Below, one piece after another: positions 25,370-38,700 of a stretch of 64,000 bases of DNA. How positions within the stretch are numbered: position 1 is the stretch's first letter; each line of letters starts with the position of its first letter. The stretch lies in the NCBI GenBank assembly GCA_029207755.1, contig JARCOQ010000001.1, forward strand, positions 94,301,140-94,365,139, in the 5' to 3' direction. Origin of the DNA: Chamaea fasciata. Lineage: Eukaryota > Chordata > Aves > Passeriformes > Sylviidae. Both the position numbers and the translations under genes were made by a program. Under the pieces are notes generated by a model. It was not told where the DNA came from and searched no databases. It saw only the letters and a list, made by a program, of their open reading frames with translations.

Positions 25370-28300
25370 GTTTTTAAATGGGCAGAAAGCTTTCCAGTTT
25401 GTTTGCAGATGGTGAGTGAGAGCTGTGAATTCTTCTTTGCTCTATATTAACATTATAATAAAGTTTGTTGCTTATTTCAGTTGCCTTTCTGGGGTACTAA
25501 GAAATTATTGTGATCTTAGAAGTCAGCTTAAATTTGTTGTCAGAGGTAATTATTTTTGCTTAAATTAATTCTGGAAAGGTGACTCACTTTCTGGGTGCCT
25601 GCAGCTAATTCCCATCACCCTTTTTATTAGAGAGCTGATCCATTGAGATGTGGGAAGGAGGCACCTCAAATTGAAGCTTGTATCTACTTCTGCGTGGTTT
25701 GGAAAACTTCTGTTTCCTTCCTTTCTATTTCTTCTGTAGTTCAAAGAAAAAAAAGTATCATTTGGCTTGCTGCTCTCAGCTTAAAATACATTTATTTTCA
25801 TGTAGTTTGCACCATTTCTTGCTTTTTTCCCTGTTCTTTTTTGTCCACTCTGTGTACCTCATAACGTTTTGGGCCCGTCTGAGCAGCAAGTACTAGGCTG
25901 CACAAGATGGCACTGGTATGTCTGGCCTTACATCTATTTCGCTTTATACCTTGCCTTAGAGTGCAAGTGGAATTGACTTGCATGTGCTTGCTTCTGCCTA
26001 TTCCAGAACTTCTAGGAGACAGATATTTGCTTTGGTTTTTATTAGGGAATTTTTTGGCCCTTCTTGAACTCTAAGCCTGGAATTAATTATTACAGAGTGT
26101 AGGGAAGACTCTGATGGCTACTTAGGTAATCTGCCTTCCCTGAAATTCACTGTGATCCATCAGTCTGTTGGGTTATACTAGAATTTGGAAAACTGGAGTT
26201 ATTTTGGGGATCATTCTGTCATGCATGAAGCTGGTCATTAGCATCTATTTTAGCAGTATTTGCAGTAACTTAGAGCTTCTGTGTTGTCAGCACCTGAAGT
26301 TTCTAATGAAAAAAAGTATTGTTTAAGGGTTTAGAGAAATAATGAGTAGTGTGCTTTTTGATGAAGATTTTAGTCAGGTATTACCAGTAAGATGCGTATA
26401 ATGGTTTGAATGTAGTATTTCAGCTTCAAGCGCCCTACTGCCCCAGCAGAGCTGCCTTTTTTTCCTTTTGACCTAGCGGGGGGTGCTTTCAGACTAATGA
26501 AACTAAATGTTTTCTGGTTCTGTTGAGGAGCGTATTTTGTTGGTGCAAGCAGTTTTCAATTTCAGAGTATGACTCTTAAGCCAAAGAACCAGTCAGGAGT
26601 GAAATGTTCAATTGCTCACTCTAATGGCAGAGAAACAAGTTAACATTGTATTTGACTGGTAGATGCATCAACAGCATTTCTGCAGTGAAATTAATGACTC
26701 ACTTGAGCTGAAGATCCATATGTTAACTAGTGACTGCATCACAAATACTAACAACTTAAGTGAAAGGCTTTTCTAGATTTAAACTTAGAATATCCTGTGA
26801 TTATTGTCTTTTTTTTAATAGTCCGAATTAATTTCAAAGTATTTCTTAAATGACTGTAACATGCTTAAATGGTTTCGTTTCAAGTAATACATCTATTGTT
26901 TCAACTCAGTATTTCATATTGCACTATTGCTACACAGGATGAAGCCTGAACAGATGAAAATATTGCCTAATTTTAAAAACTGGAAGATGTTCATATCCGT
27001 TAGCTGAAAAATGGTCCTCTGCCTTAAACAGTCATGCTACTTCTGACTGTTCTCCTTGGCTTGTGTTAAGATACATTTTTAGTTTCCAGTGGAAGCACAG
27101 ATGTGCATAGTGTTCCTAAATAAGACAATTGAAGGGATGATGTTGAGTTCAGATATTGTTTTTTAGATACTATGCCTTATTGGCTGTTTGGAATACATTT
27201 CAGAGAAGTGAGGAGGGCATAAAACTCAATCACACATTTAGTTAATAGCAACTACACATTTATGGGACAACGTTTAACAATAACAACACATAATAGTGAT
27301 TTAAAGCATGAGAACAGTAATGCTCTTTCTTAAAACCTTGAGAGCTTTTCTTGGAGCTGTAAAGGTATGCAACTTTTTTCTTAATCTGGGGTGTAAAGTG
27401 AAATTAAACCAGTATTTTCAAGGATTGCAGTTAATGCTAACATGCAGTATTTCACAGTGTGCAGATCCAAGAAGACAACTGGGAAGTACCTCTTCTATTT
27501 ATAACTCAGAAGCAAGCGGGAGTATTTTAGTTAATGGTAAAAGTACATGGTTCATTGCATGAATGGAGAACGAAGGACGATAAATGGAAAATTCCAAGGG
27601 TCTGTAGCCATGCGCAATTGAAGGGAATTGGAAGACTGACTAGGGAACACGAAAAGTTTATGTAAATAGCAATTTCATGAGAATAACAATGAGAAAAATT
27701 AAAAAGTAATTTGAAAGCTACAAGAAGAGTATTTTTTTAGTGAATATTGTAGCCTGTGTTGCAGGAAAGTATAGATGTCTTTATAAGTTTTCTTGTTTAT
27801 CAGTCTGGCTGGTATTCCTGGATGGCATAGAGTTACACATGGGATTCCTGGAGCTGGGGAAGCACTTGCCTTGTATTGACCATTGGTTGGCTGTAGTTAG
27901 ATCTCTAGGACTGAATCTGGAAGTCTGCAAACACTGAGATAAATTGAAGCCCTCCTTTTCTGGAGCTCTAATTCTGCATAGATTTAAGAAAAATAGTGTA
28001 TTCAAGTAATTTTCATGACTTATATATTGCAATTTCAGTATATGTTAATAAGCATTTCTGGTATCATTTCCATGGTAATTGAGATTATGGAGTTTATTCA
28101 TTGGTTTATGAATGCTTGAAGTTGTATGTGTTGTCATTTTAACTTGTTCTACTTTGATAAATATGACATGATTGACATACTGCTGCTGTTTGACTCTGAC
28201 AGTGTACAATAGAATTTAATTTTCTCCACAATGAGATGTTAAAGATTTTTGTAGCTTACTTGTCATCTGGTTTTCTGTACTCAATCTTTTATAGTGACTA

Positions 28301-28672
28301 GGTATGTATCTGCAGGGCTATCTTTGCTCTCCAGAGTCTGCAATAATAGTGACAACGTTTTTGGTACCTAGTATTCCTGCAGTGGCTTTCTGCCCACTTC
28401 CAAATTATGAAAAACCTGATAATAAAACCAGATGTTAATTTTAATACTTTAAAGACATGTCAGTCTCTAGCCTTCCCTACATGGTAGGATACATTCAGAT
28501 ACATTTATGCAGAAAAAGTTTCATTATTTTATAGGAAAGAAAATGAGCAAGAGAGAACACAAAAGAAGGCAAAACCAATATGCATTTTTTGTATTAAAAT
28601 GTTAAAATATTCACATTACTACTTTGATCACAGTCTGTAACTTTCTTATTGGGGGACAGAGGGGGAGGTGTT

Positions 28673-28696
28673 GCTGATCACCTTCTGGTGATCAGC
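28673..28696. repeat. Ten-base inverted repeat with four-base loop
   Basis: GCTGATCACC and its exact reverse complement GGTGATCAGC are separated by TTCT. The right arm overlaps the first recognisable CR1 bases of the outer element, so the left arm may be a chance match or a rearranged copy. Confidence 0.8.
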
Positions 28697-29213
28697 GACA
28701 GGATACAAGGAAATGGAATCACAAGGGCATATAGTGACAGTACAAGGAGTAATGGCTTTTAATTGAAAAATGGGAGAAATAGATCAGATAGTAGCCAGGA
28801 ATTCTTTGCAATGAGGGTGGTGAGACACTGGGACAGGTTGCCTGAAAAAGCTGTCCCTGGAAGTATTAAAGGTCAGGCTGGACGGGGCTTTGAGCAATTT
28901 GGCCTAGTGAAAGGTGTTCCTGCCCATGGCAGAGGGTTGGAACAAGATGATTTTTAAGGTCTCTTCCAACCCAAACCATTCTATGAATGAAGCTGTGTTT
29001 GGGGAAGGTCTGGGAAAAGGCTCATCACTGAGAGGCTGGAACAGGATTCCCAGAGAAGTGGTCATGGCACCAAACCTGTTTGAGTTCTAGGACTATCTGA
29101 GTGTTGCTCTTAGTCAAATGGTTTAGTCATAGATAGTACTTAAAGCAGCAGGGAGTTGGACTCTGTGATCTTTATGGGTCCCTTCCAACTTCAGATATAC
29201 CATGGTTTTGCCC
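28682..29213 (+). mobile_element. Outer CR1 LINE fragment, split by a younger CR1
   Basis: The left part (about 28682-28716) reads CTGGTGATCAGCGACAGG, which in the CR1 3' region leads into an AATGG..GAAGCTGTG stretch. That stretch resumes at about 28987 with AATGAAGCTGTGTTTGGGG and continues through GGCTGGAACAGGATTCCC and AGAAGTGGTCATGGCACC to the end GGGTCCCTTCCAACTTCAG. The intervening bases are a second CR1 in the same orientation. Boundaries are by eye. Confidence 0.75.
28717..28987 (+). mobile_element. Inner CR1 LINE fragment inserted in another CR1
   Basis: It contains GAGGGTGGTGAGACACTGGG, AGGTTGCCTGAAAAAGCTG, CAGGCTGGACGGGGCTTTG, CCTGCCCATGGCAGAGG and ends TCTTCCAACCCAAACCATTC then TATG, the canonical CR1 3' end with its octamer. 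The open frame at 28763-28957 is CR1 3' noncoding sequence, not a gene. Confidence 0.88.
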
Positions 29214-31206
29214 AGTTTTGTCAGGCATAAAGCATCTGAATCTTGGATACTCTGTGCCAGGCGAATGTTTCATTTAGTCAATGGGAAATGTGTCCTCTGT
29301 GGAAGTTCGTAGTGACTTGTAAATATCTCCTTTGTATTACTAGAACTTCTATTTAATTCAGTATTAGATCATTTGACTGTTATTTTTGCAAAATTTTTGG
29401 ATGCTGGTGAAGTGGTTTAGCTTGTTTACAAGTAACTGGAAGTTTGTAGGCATGAAGTCAGTAACCTGAAACTTGTGTAATGGATTTATGTCAGAGCTGG
29501 CAGGGGAGCTGCAAAAATGTATAGCTAATCTATGTTAAGACTGGATATCTATTTAATCATTATTGTCATTTAAAGACAGAATTATTTAATTTTGAAGTTG
29601 CCTTTTCCTTTTTCTCTTTTTTTCCTTTTAATAGGTGCAAAATAATATAGTTTAATAATACAGTTTTCTGCTTTTTTTTCCAAATTTGAATCAGATATTC
29701 CTAGTTGAATCTGGACTTATGGTGGATAATACATTTCACTACATCCTTAATTGTTACCTCTTGTAAGGCAAGATTCAAAAAAATACTGTGCTAGTTACAG
29801 ATTAACAGCCTCTTCAAGGTGAATACTGTTGGCATACAAGCAGGTGAATTTTATTTGTAAAAGCATAAAGAGTTAAAAAGGGAAATGCTGCAAATCAGGA
29901 AATATTAATGGATGAAAATGCACCATTTTAAGGTATGCAGAGGGGTTTTTGCTACCTAAGTAGAATTTTCAGGTAAACTAAAACATGCGTCTATTTTTTA
30001 GTGTTTCCCAACTTCCTCATTTTTCAAGCTTCATCTTTGCTTATGATAGTAACCCTATCTGTAGCACTTCATGGCCCCTCTTTACTGAACTTCCCATAGA
30101 GAATACAGTTGCGATTGCTTCCAGTCCCATTTATAAACTGGTGTTGCTGAGAGTATGTTACAAGGAGTGGTAATCTCCCAGAGATTCAGAGAGTTTACAT
30201 CATCTTATTTTGGAAGCTAAGCCCATAGAACACATAGTCTGGCAGATCTCTTCCAAATGGCACTATTGAGGTTGCATGCTGTTCTTGGGAAGATTTCTTT
30301 GGATTAATGAAAAACCTTACTTTTTTCCTTTTCAGTCCTGTGTCTTGAAGATTTTGATATGTTGGTTGTTTTTGCTTTCTCTGGTGTTTCATTCCTAAAC
30401 CCTATGTTGGCCATGCGTAACTGGTGGTGGTAGATGCCTTGGGAACAAATGGAGAGAGAGATCACAATTTGGGTAGTCGTGTAGCAGATGCCATGTGTAT
30501 GGGAGGCTGGTATTGTTCATTTTGTTTAACCTGTGAAAGCTTAAATTTGCCTTTCTGTGATCAACAAATAATTACAAACTTCATACAGACAGTTCTGTGC
30601 TGGAAAGGGAGTGGCAGAACAGGTACATCTGACTGCACGTATGATTCTGTGTCTTAGGTAGTGAGGAAGAAATTCTGTTGATTTTACATATATGGAATAG
30701 AAAAATGTGGTTCCCTAATTTGCTATTTCCCCTCTGTGTGTTTGCATGTGTTGGAAGAGAGAAAAATGCTTGGTATACACACCACTTGCAATTTGAGTGC
30801 CAAGACAGATACTTTAAATTTACCTTTTTTGTTCCTATTATGTCTGCTAAGTAAATGTCAGAGTTTTGCTCAGTGAAACTGTTTTAAGATATTTCAATTA
30901 CGTATTTATATACTTGAAGTACTGTTTTCAGTTAAGAAAATGTTAATCTGTTCTTCAGGTATTTATGATTCGCTTATAAAGAACATCTGAAAGGATTAGC
31001 TGCTGTTTGCTTATGGTATAATTTTTCGAAAATATTGATTTCTGAATTGCAAATGCTGAATGTAAAGTACTGTGAGAAATCCTATTTTAATTGAGTTTCA
31101 ATCCAAGTGTGACCTTTTGGTGATAGATCTTACTTGACTTTTGATTGGAATTCACTTTTTTTCCTACTTACAAAAAATATACCTTTTTTTTTTTCTCTTC
31201 TCTCAG

Positions 31207-31258
31207 AATCAACGAATCCCATCTGACATGGTGTTTCTTAGAACCTCAGAAAAAACAG
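31207..31258 (+). CDS. ATP9B: ATP9B coding exon: actuator domain, NQRIPSD segment
   Basis: The 52-base exon follows TTCTCTCTCAG and precedes donor GTATGT. It encodes NQRIPSDMVFLRTSEKT plus one base of a glycine codon. It joins VEK of the previous exon to give VEKNQRIPSDMVFLRTSEKT, a family-typical actuator-domain stretch (N-Q-R-[IV]-P-[AS]-D-[ML]). IPSDMV is the ATP9B-like variant. The short size matches the small-exon structure of this part of the gene. Confidence 0.95.
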
Positions 31259-34200
31259 GTATGTTTTGACTATTCACACTGATTACATGATAAGTTGGTG
31301 GTTGTGGTAAAATTTTAGATTGTACATTGTGGCCAATTTGAAATGAGTAAATAGATTGATGGAGCTCTACCTTCATCAGATTAGTGGGAGAGAGTCCATA
31401 CGTGATAAACACATTAAGCTTGGACTGTAAAACAGGAGTAATCTTACTGTGAACATGAGACTTCTACAGATGTGTTTCTATACATGGATGGTTTTTATGA
31501 GCTGTTTTAACAAAAAGTTTAAATATTAAAAATGCTAAAAATATTTAGCAAATGTATTTATAAGACTGTACTTGATTACTATGATTTGACATTATTTTAT
31601 ATTATTCACAACTGATCATTTTCTTGCAACATACATTTAAATGTCATCTGATTGTGTTTCAGTTATTAAATTGAAAACTCAAATCTGAACCTACTAATAT
31701 ATGTTTAAAAGAACTATTTTTGGAAAAATTTATTACAATGATCTGAACTCCTGAAATAACTTTTTTGGGTTTTTTTAAATATCAAAATAATACTGCCTTT
31801 TTGATCAGTCAAAAAAAAATCCAAAAAACCAGGAATTTTCTTGTGTGAGAGAAAGAAAAGTGCTGCTTGTTAGCTGTATTTCTTTTCACATGGTGATAGA
31901 GGAGTACTCTTAATCTTTGAGAAACAAATATCTCCTCTATAGGAACCCTATAAATTACAGCTGTTTTGTAAAGTTTAGAAATTATTACTGGATGTTCTGT
32001 GTATAACTCAAATGAGTTTTCCTCCTTTATATTACCATTTCTCTTCAGATCCAGAAGAACTGTCTGGTATTTGTCAGACAGCACTAAATTTCACAAAGCT
32101 AATAGCTGTGATATTGGTAAGCCCTGTATTAGTGGCACATAGTATTTCACTGTGGGACTGGAGTTCTATCATATGCTTCAGATGAAAGCCTAAATTTTCA
32201 GAGATCATTTTAAAGAGAAGACAAAAATATTTCTGGTAGCCTATGGAACTCTAGTAGAGCTATATATTTGCTAAAAGAAGAAATTACTGTATAGTTACTA
32301 TGTCTTTTTAGTGATCACCTATAACTGGCCTGGAGCAACAAAGTCTTCTAGTGGTCTTATATAAGCTCCATTTTTGTTTACCACCCTCTGGTTCAGCATA
32401 CAGGGGCTTTTCTTTTTGTTCTCTCTTAGAACCACAATCTATTAAAAATCCTAATTTTCCATTAACAAGCAACAGATTAACTAGTTTTATTGGTGTTGCA
32501 CTTCTTTGAAAACAAAACAAGAAAACAAAACCACACAAAAATAGTTTCCTAAACTTCAAGCATATGGCAGTAATTGTTTTTTGACTGAAGAGTGAGCACT
32601 TACATCTGTAATTGTTTCTTCCTGATGTTGCAGTTTTGACTGATATATGCTTTAATTTATAGTTGAAACTTTTAAGTATTTTGAAATAGTTTTTGCATGG
32701 TTTTATCTCCTATATATAATTTTATCTTCTGTGTAATAAAGCAGTTTTAACTAGCTTCTTACTATAAATCTATAAAGAGTAAAGTGGAGAGTTTGAACTA
32801 ATCTCAAAATTCAAACCTCTGTGTAAACTTCTTTTGGGGTAAAGTAACAATTTTCCAGCTTCAATATTTACATTACATATTAATGCAGTCTGCAGCACTG
32901 CAATATCCTACATCATCACTCAAAAAAAGCAGCAATTTGAATTATGAATGGGCAGTTTACAAAGTTCATCCAGATGCTCACCCCCCCAATGCACTTTTAC
33001 AGTTTTCTAGGATACTTTTAACTCTGCATAGCAAAAGCTGCGTTCTGGGGTATCAAGCTTATTTTGATGAAACTAATTTCTTGTTATCTTTATCAAAGGC
33101 ATTGTCTTTTAGGCAGAATGATCTCTTCAAAGATCTGATATAATAACTTGATGTCAATTGTGTGCCTGTATCTAATTTCTAAGATTCCTGTTTATTAATC
33201 AGACTTTTACAGAAGTTATTGTCTAAAGGCTTATACTGGTGGGACTTTCTTTTGTATTCATGTGACAGTCTGTAACATTCATATTCCTCTCTTTAATGGA
33301 TGGAGGCAGCTAGATAGCTGTTGGTATTTTGAGTTAGGATTACTTCCCAGGGGGATGGAGCAGTAGAAATCACTCTTCAAATGTGAATTCTTTGCTGCTG
33401 TCTGGCTCCCTGTGTAAGAGATTTTCATTGACTTCCAAAATAAATAAAAATAATTTTTAAAAATTAGGCATGAAAAACTTATGGAGTAATATGTTGGAGT
33501 TCTATGTATTTGAAAAGGTAGGAGGGCATTATTTATGGCTGAATCTTGTTTTTACTCATTATATATGGCAGAAGTGACAAGCGATTTGGATGATTTGTCC
33601 CATTTATCAGCCTTCCACCAAATGAAAGGAAATGTTCATGTTGAGCTGGCTGCAAAAGATGGTTTAAAGGTTATTTTCATTCTCTGTATAAGCAGGCAGC
33701 ATGCCAAAAGCAACTGACTACCTTAGTATAAAGCTGTTATGCAAATATAGGCAAGATCTCTGTTACACCAACACAAAACTCCCTTGCTGAAACTAAACTA
33801 GATCATAAGTGGCCCTTAACAAAACTTTCAGGATTATTTTTTATTTGTTTGGTGTGTTCTCTGCACTTTATTTATCTATATTCCATCTCAATCAAAAATC
33901 AAAGACTGGACAGGGCATTCTAGAGGTCATCATGTAACTTTATAATTGTCCACAGAAACTGCCAACTGAAGCACATGTTAATAACTTCATTATGGGAGTA
34001 TGAAAGATACTGTGTGTGTAAAACACAAAAATTTCAAAGATAAACTCTTTCCTTCATTGAGCTACAATCCTTGCACTTTGCACTGTCTGTGCCTTGGTGC
34101 AGGGTCTGGGTTCTGATCCATGTCAGGTATTCCTATGCTAACACATGCTCCCACAGGAGCTGGGTCTGGTCCTTCCTGAAAATCTGGTACATGTGTTTGC

Positions 34201-34862
34201 AGGACTCAGTGTTTCTGAATATTTGTACTCTTTCTACTTTCAAATGTGGAATTCTGAGAGGAATACAAACTTAATAGGGTGACTGCAAAGTGTCAAAAAA
34301 GAATGAATGAAGCCTATTTTTTTACCAGACAAGTTTTTTATTTACATACCTGTAATAACTTCAGATGATGATTTTTCATGGTGAAAATGCAGTGGCTGGT
34401 TCTGAGCTAAGCAAATATTGATTTTAGCTATCAATTTTTGCTAGGTCCTAGAACAGAGGACTGTTGGAGCTAGCAGGCTGGCTTTTCTTTTTTTCATATG
34501 TTCATGGCTCTTTCATCCTCTCTTGTTTCACAGAAACTCATGGAACTTCCTAATTTTGAGATCATTGCTATGTCATACTAGGTTGAAATTGGCCACAAGT
34601 CAAAAGTTACTGGGAGAAAGGCGGCATGGCAGAATAGTATTCTACATGGAATTAGGGCTAAAGGAAAAATAATCTCCTATGTCTGCAGCTGGAATAACCA
34701 AGGGGTAAAAAGCTTTAGATCTTGTGATATGCTCCATAGACACTAGGACTGCAAAGAATTGTTTCTATTCTGTACTACTGCTAACTACTTAGGCCTATGA
34801 CAGACTATTCACAGTGCTGGTAGGATACTGACTTTCCTTAGTAGCTTTTTATGGGGGTAAGA

Positions 34863-34894
34863 ATTGCTTAATCTTAGTTCTAAGATTAAGCAAT
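34863..34894. repeat. Perfect 15-base inverted repeat with 2-base centre
   Basis: ATTGCTTAATCTTAG is followed by TT and then CTAAGATTAAGCAAT, an exact reverse complement. It is near-cruciform DNA with no gene relation visible. Confidence 0.97.
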
Positions 34895-35687
34895 CTGTAT
34901 CAAATCTTAGAACCCTTCTTATTGTTCCTGAGGTTACCTTTGTCACAGATAATGCTTTGTGATGGTATGAAAAGTAGAGCTGGATTTTCTCTGTATCATT
35001 TTCTGGTGAAACTGAACTTCCAAAGGGTGAAGAGGAAGTGATTTTCCTGATCTGCTTCAGCTCTCCTGACCACAGTATTTGAACCTACCACATGTCTTCT
35101 GCATGGAGTTAATTTTTTTTGGTAGACACTTGATTCCATGTAGAGTAACTCCTGAAAAAGTAATATTGTTTTCAAGAGAGAGAATACTGCATTAAAATAC
35201 CTCTCTTCTAACAAACTTGTAAAAGTTCGTAAAAATTATGTAGAACTCCGGTAAAATAAAGTCACAAATATATTTTAATACCTCAGCTGTCATAGATCTC
35301 TCAAAAGCTGAGAAATTTGACAAAAGAGTTTTTTGTTTTGTTTTTTTTAATTGTAGAGGTGATAATCTGGAGACAGCAGCTGCCAGTGGCTGATCAGTTC
35401 CACTGCTGTCAAGCATACTCTCATGCAAAGGTTTTTCATCATAAACCAATTTTGGTAGTTTGTCCTTAAATGCAGTACATAATAATTTACTGGCGTGGAC
35501 ATTGCAAAGACTGTCCACCACTACAGTTGTGCAATGCAAGCAGTAGGGAAATGGAAAATAATTTAAAAATTCTTGCAATCCTTTGTGGAAAACCTTTAAT
35601 TCTTTGCAGGGTAATGCAAGTTGCACAGTTGCTACATCAAGTATTTTTCAAGCCACTGTTACATTGTTCTTGTGCTTGCTGGTCAGC

Positions 35688-35730
35688 TCATTTCTCCAGC
35701 CTGTCGAGGTCCCCCTGGACATTTCCCATT
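35688..35730 (-). mobile_element. Possible CR1 internal fragment
   Basis: TTTCTCCAGCCTGTCGAGGT followed by CCCCCTGGAC resembles the reverse complement of a CR1 internal stretch (GACCTCGACAGGCTGGAGAA). Sequence on either side does not continue the match, so this may be a short remnant or coincidence. Confidence 0.35.
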
Positions 35731-38700
35731 GCATAGATCAGTGTTTTGAATTCCACTTACGAAAGTATTTTAAAATGTTATAAATATTCAGGCATAAAAT
35801 ACTAGTTGCAAACATGTTTTTACTTTTCACAGCTGTAGCAAAAAGTGTAATCTCCCTTGTGTTAAAATTTGTAGTTAAAGAGTTTTCAGGATTTTTTACT
35901 TGTAATTACTTTAACAACAATGGTATAAGTAAAATGTGGGAATAAAACAGGAAAATAATTTTTATTTTTAGGCTTTGTAGCAATTCATTTCTGTAGCAAT
36001 ATAACTCTCAGATGTGATTTTTATTTTAAATGCGAACCATTTAACTGGCATAAAAACTGCAATGCAAGTACAGGCTCAAATAGCCTTAAATAATCATTCA
36101 TACAAGCTGATTGTCTGTTGGAAGGAGCTGTGAGTAAACCAGTAAAGGCATAGTCCAGTGTCTACCATTTCAAACAAAGTCTGCTCATTAGAGAAGTTTT
36201 TTTTTAAAATTATGAGTTCCTAAGCATTTCTATACAAAAAGAGAGCATTGTGCCACCAAATACATTTTACTTGTTTTAAATATCTAGTTTTGTATGTCTT
36301 AAAAAGCAAATGTTAATAGAACATTTATGTCAAGGAATGAAACTCCAAACTCAAGGCAAGGAAGAATATCATAGAAGTGATGCTAGTACTATCTATTTAT
36401 TCTGGACAGTTAGGAGTAAGTGTTCTACAAATAATTTAATTGTCTGGGTGCCAGCCTGTTCTGGAACTTCAAATATTTGAAAATCAAACCGGAGGAGAAA
36501 ATGTCAGTTTGGAATTCTGTTGTGCAGCTGATGTCACTTTTCATTTCTTCATAAAACCAGCTACTGCAGAATAATAAGGCTGAAGGAGTTGCATTTGTCA
36601 CACATTCTGGAATTTTCTATTATGTTTAGAAAACAAGTGTTGTAAAACCTACCTGTCTGGAAACTAAAATGCTTTGAAAATCTACTGCTATAGAGAATGA
36701 TAAATGACTAGAGTTAAGTTTTGCACATACGGCCAGATAAAAGTTTATCTTCAGGGCATGAGTAGCTGCCAACAATCTGTCCAAACTACTTTAATCTGTT
36801 TCTCTACTTCAGTTCCTATTCTGTTTTTAGCATTTGATTTAACTCAGGCTTGAAATGTTTTGGTATCTGCTTTAAGCCACTGAGTACTAGTGATTTGATG
36901 TGATCAGCTACTTGTTTCAGATGTAGTCAGATAGTATGAGTGTTATGTGGTGGAAGGAGGTGGTCTCAGCAGGCTTTAGGCTCCCAATAATATTCTACTC
37001 TCTCTATTAGAACTTAGACAGTAAAATATTATTAGAAGAAAGGATAATTTATACAATTCCCTAATTATTTTCTTTTCTTTTCTGTGCATGCTTGTCTGAC
37101 TACTACAATCCATGTGTTTCATTAGAATTGCAGAAAAATAAACATTAAGAAAGAAATTTTTTTTCTATTTAAAAGAAATGACTAGTAGGAGTTGAGAAAA
37201 TTGATGTGTAAGGAGACTGTGTATTATGTTAGGCATAAATTGGCCTGTTCCTATTTGCCAGTGATAATGCATTTTCCCAGAAATTTGAGGGGATTTGGTG
37301 GCTTGGCTTGAGTAGCAGCCTGAACGTTCTGAAATCCCAAACAATTCCCCCAGTTTGGGAAACAATGTAGAGAAACTGAAGGTGAGAATCATGAAAGCAG
37401 ATCCCAGAGGCAGGGCAAGTCAGGCAAAAAAATGTGTGTATATTAAGAACTGATAGACCTGTTGGTATGTTATCAAAGGCTTTGAAAATAAAAAACTAAA
37501 ACTACTCTTGCAGAAGGAGGGTTCAAGAATTCCTTGTGTAGAAGTTTTTAAAATGTTGTCTGTAAAGTATCTGTAAAGTCCAGTGTTAAATCTTCATAGC
37601 TGGGTCTGTTGTTTCTTCCCAGTTACCAAATAAGTAAAGGAAAATTTGCTTTTCCCTGCTAAACTACAACTAAAAGTTTATCCTCGTGTTTTTCGTATGC
37701 CTATTGTAGCCTGATGGCTTTGTCAACTCCTTTGACTTGTACTTTTCTGTGTTTAAGCTTTACAAGATATCAAAGCTTTTATTACTGCTCCCCCTAATTT
37801 AGTTAATGGAATGTCCTTCAAGTTGATTATTATTGCTGCAGCTAAAATCTTGAAGGCAAAACGTTCTCAGTGGCTACTGGTATATTTGTCCATATGCTTT
37901 TCTCAGCCTCCGCTGTGAGCTCCGCTTTCATCAAAAGAGGAAATGCTCCTTAAGTCTTCCATAAGCACTCTTCTTTGAGATGTACATACATTTTTTGTAT
38001 TACTGGTCTTTAGAAATACATAAGTGCATTAGGGAGGTTGATGGGGATAGTGAGTTCTGCTGTGCTGCCAGAGCTCTCAAATCATGGAGCTGTTTAGTTA
38101 GTATTTGTATTTTATCTGAAAAGTGAGAATTTTTTCAGTGTTCTAAGCATCGTCTATGGCAGACTTTTTGATTCAGTCATTACTCTGAAGATGTAAATAA
38201 TTCACCCCATCTTTTTTTTGTATCACTGAGTGTCTGCTAAAAGAGATTGCTCATATGCATCAGAAGAATAATGGAGCAAAGTGGTGCATCAAATCCTATT
38301 AAATGGAAAAGATTCATGTTTTTGAGTATCTTTCTGGATATCTCAAAATAACATAAATCAGTAAGCTAAAACTTGAGAATATGAACATGAATGTAGACTT
38401 TTTTTTTAACTTGGAACATTGTTTGCTATATCAGAAAATTCCATAATGTTTTAATGTGATAAAAATTCCTAAAGCGTACTGAATCAATACTGCAATTCAA
38501 AAAAAGATGCAGTGTGATCAAGCTTGGCTTAAAAAACGTCTGAGTTCTTGTCAATAAGGAACCGTGATGAGTTTAGGGGTATCATATTGACTGTGTATTA
38601 ATACATGGTATCCTATAAGACCATCAGCTGATTGTTTTGAATGTAATGAAATGAATGTAAATGAAACTGTTCATGGATCCAGTGACTGATGGCTTAAATT

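Larger units (their letters stand above)
24895..31206 (+). other. ATP9B: ATP9B intron (6.3 kb)
   Basis: Donor GTTGAT, acceptor TCTCTCAG after a T-rich tract. It holds a TA-rich tract at 25258-25369 and two nested CR1 elements at about 28682-29213. No other gene or RNA was recognised. Confidence 0.9.

Noticed and set aside
28763..28957. 64-codon frame as a small protein gene
   Set aside because: The sequence is the 3' noncoding end of a CR1 LINE.
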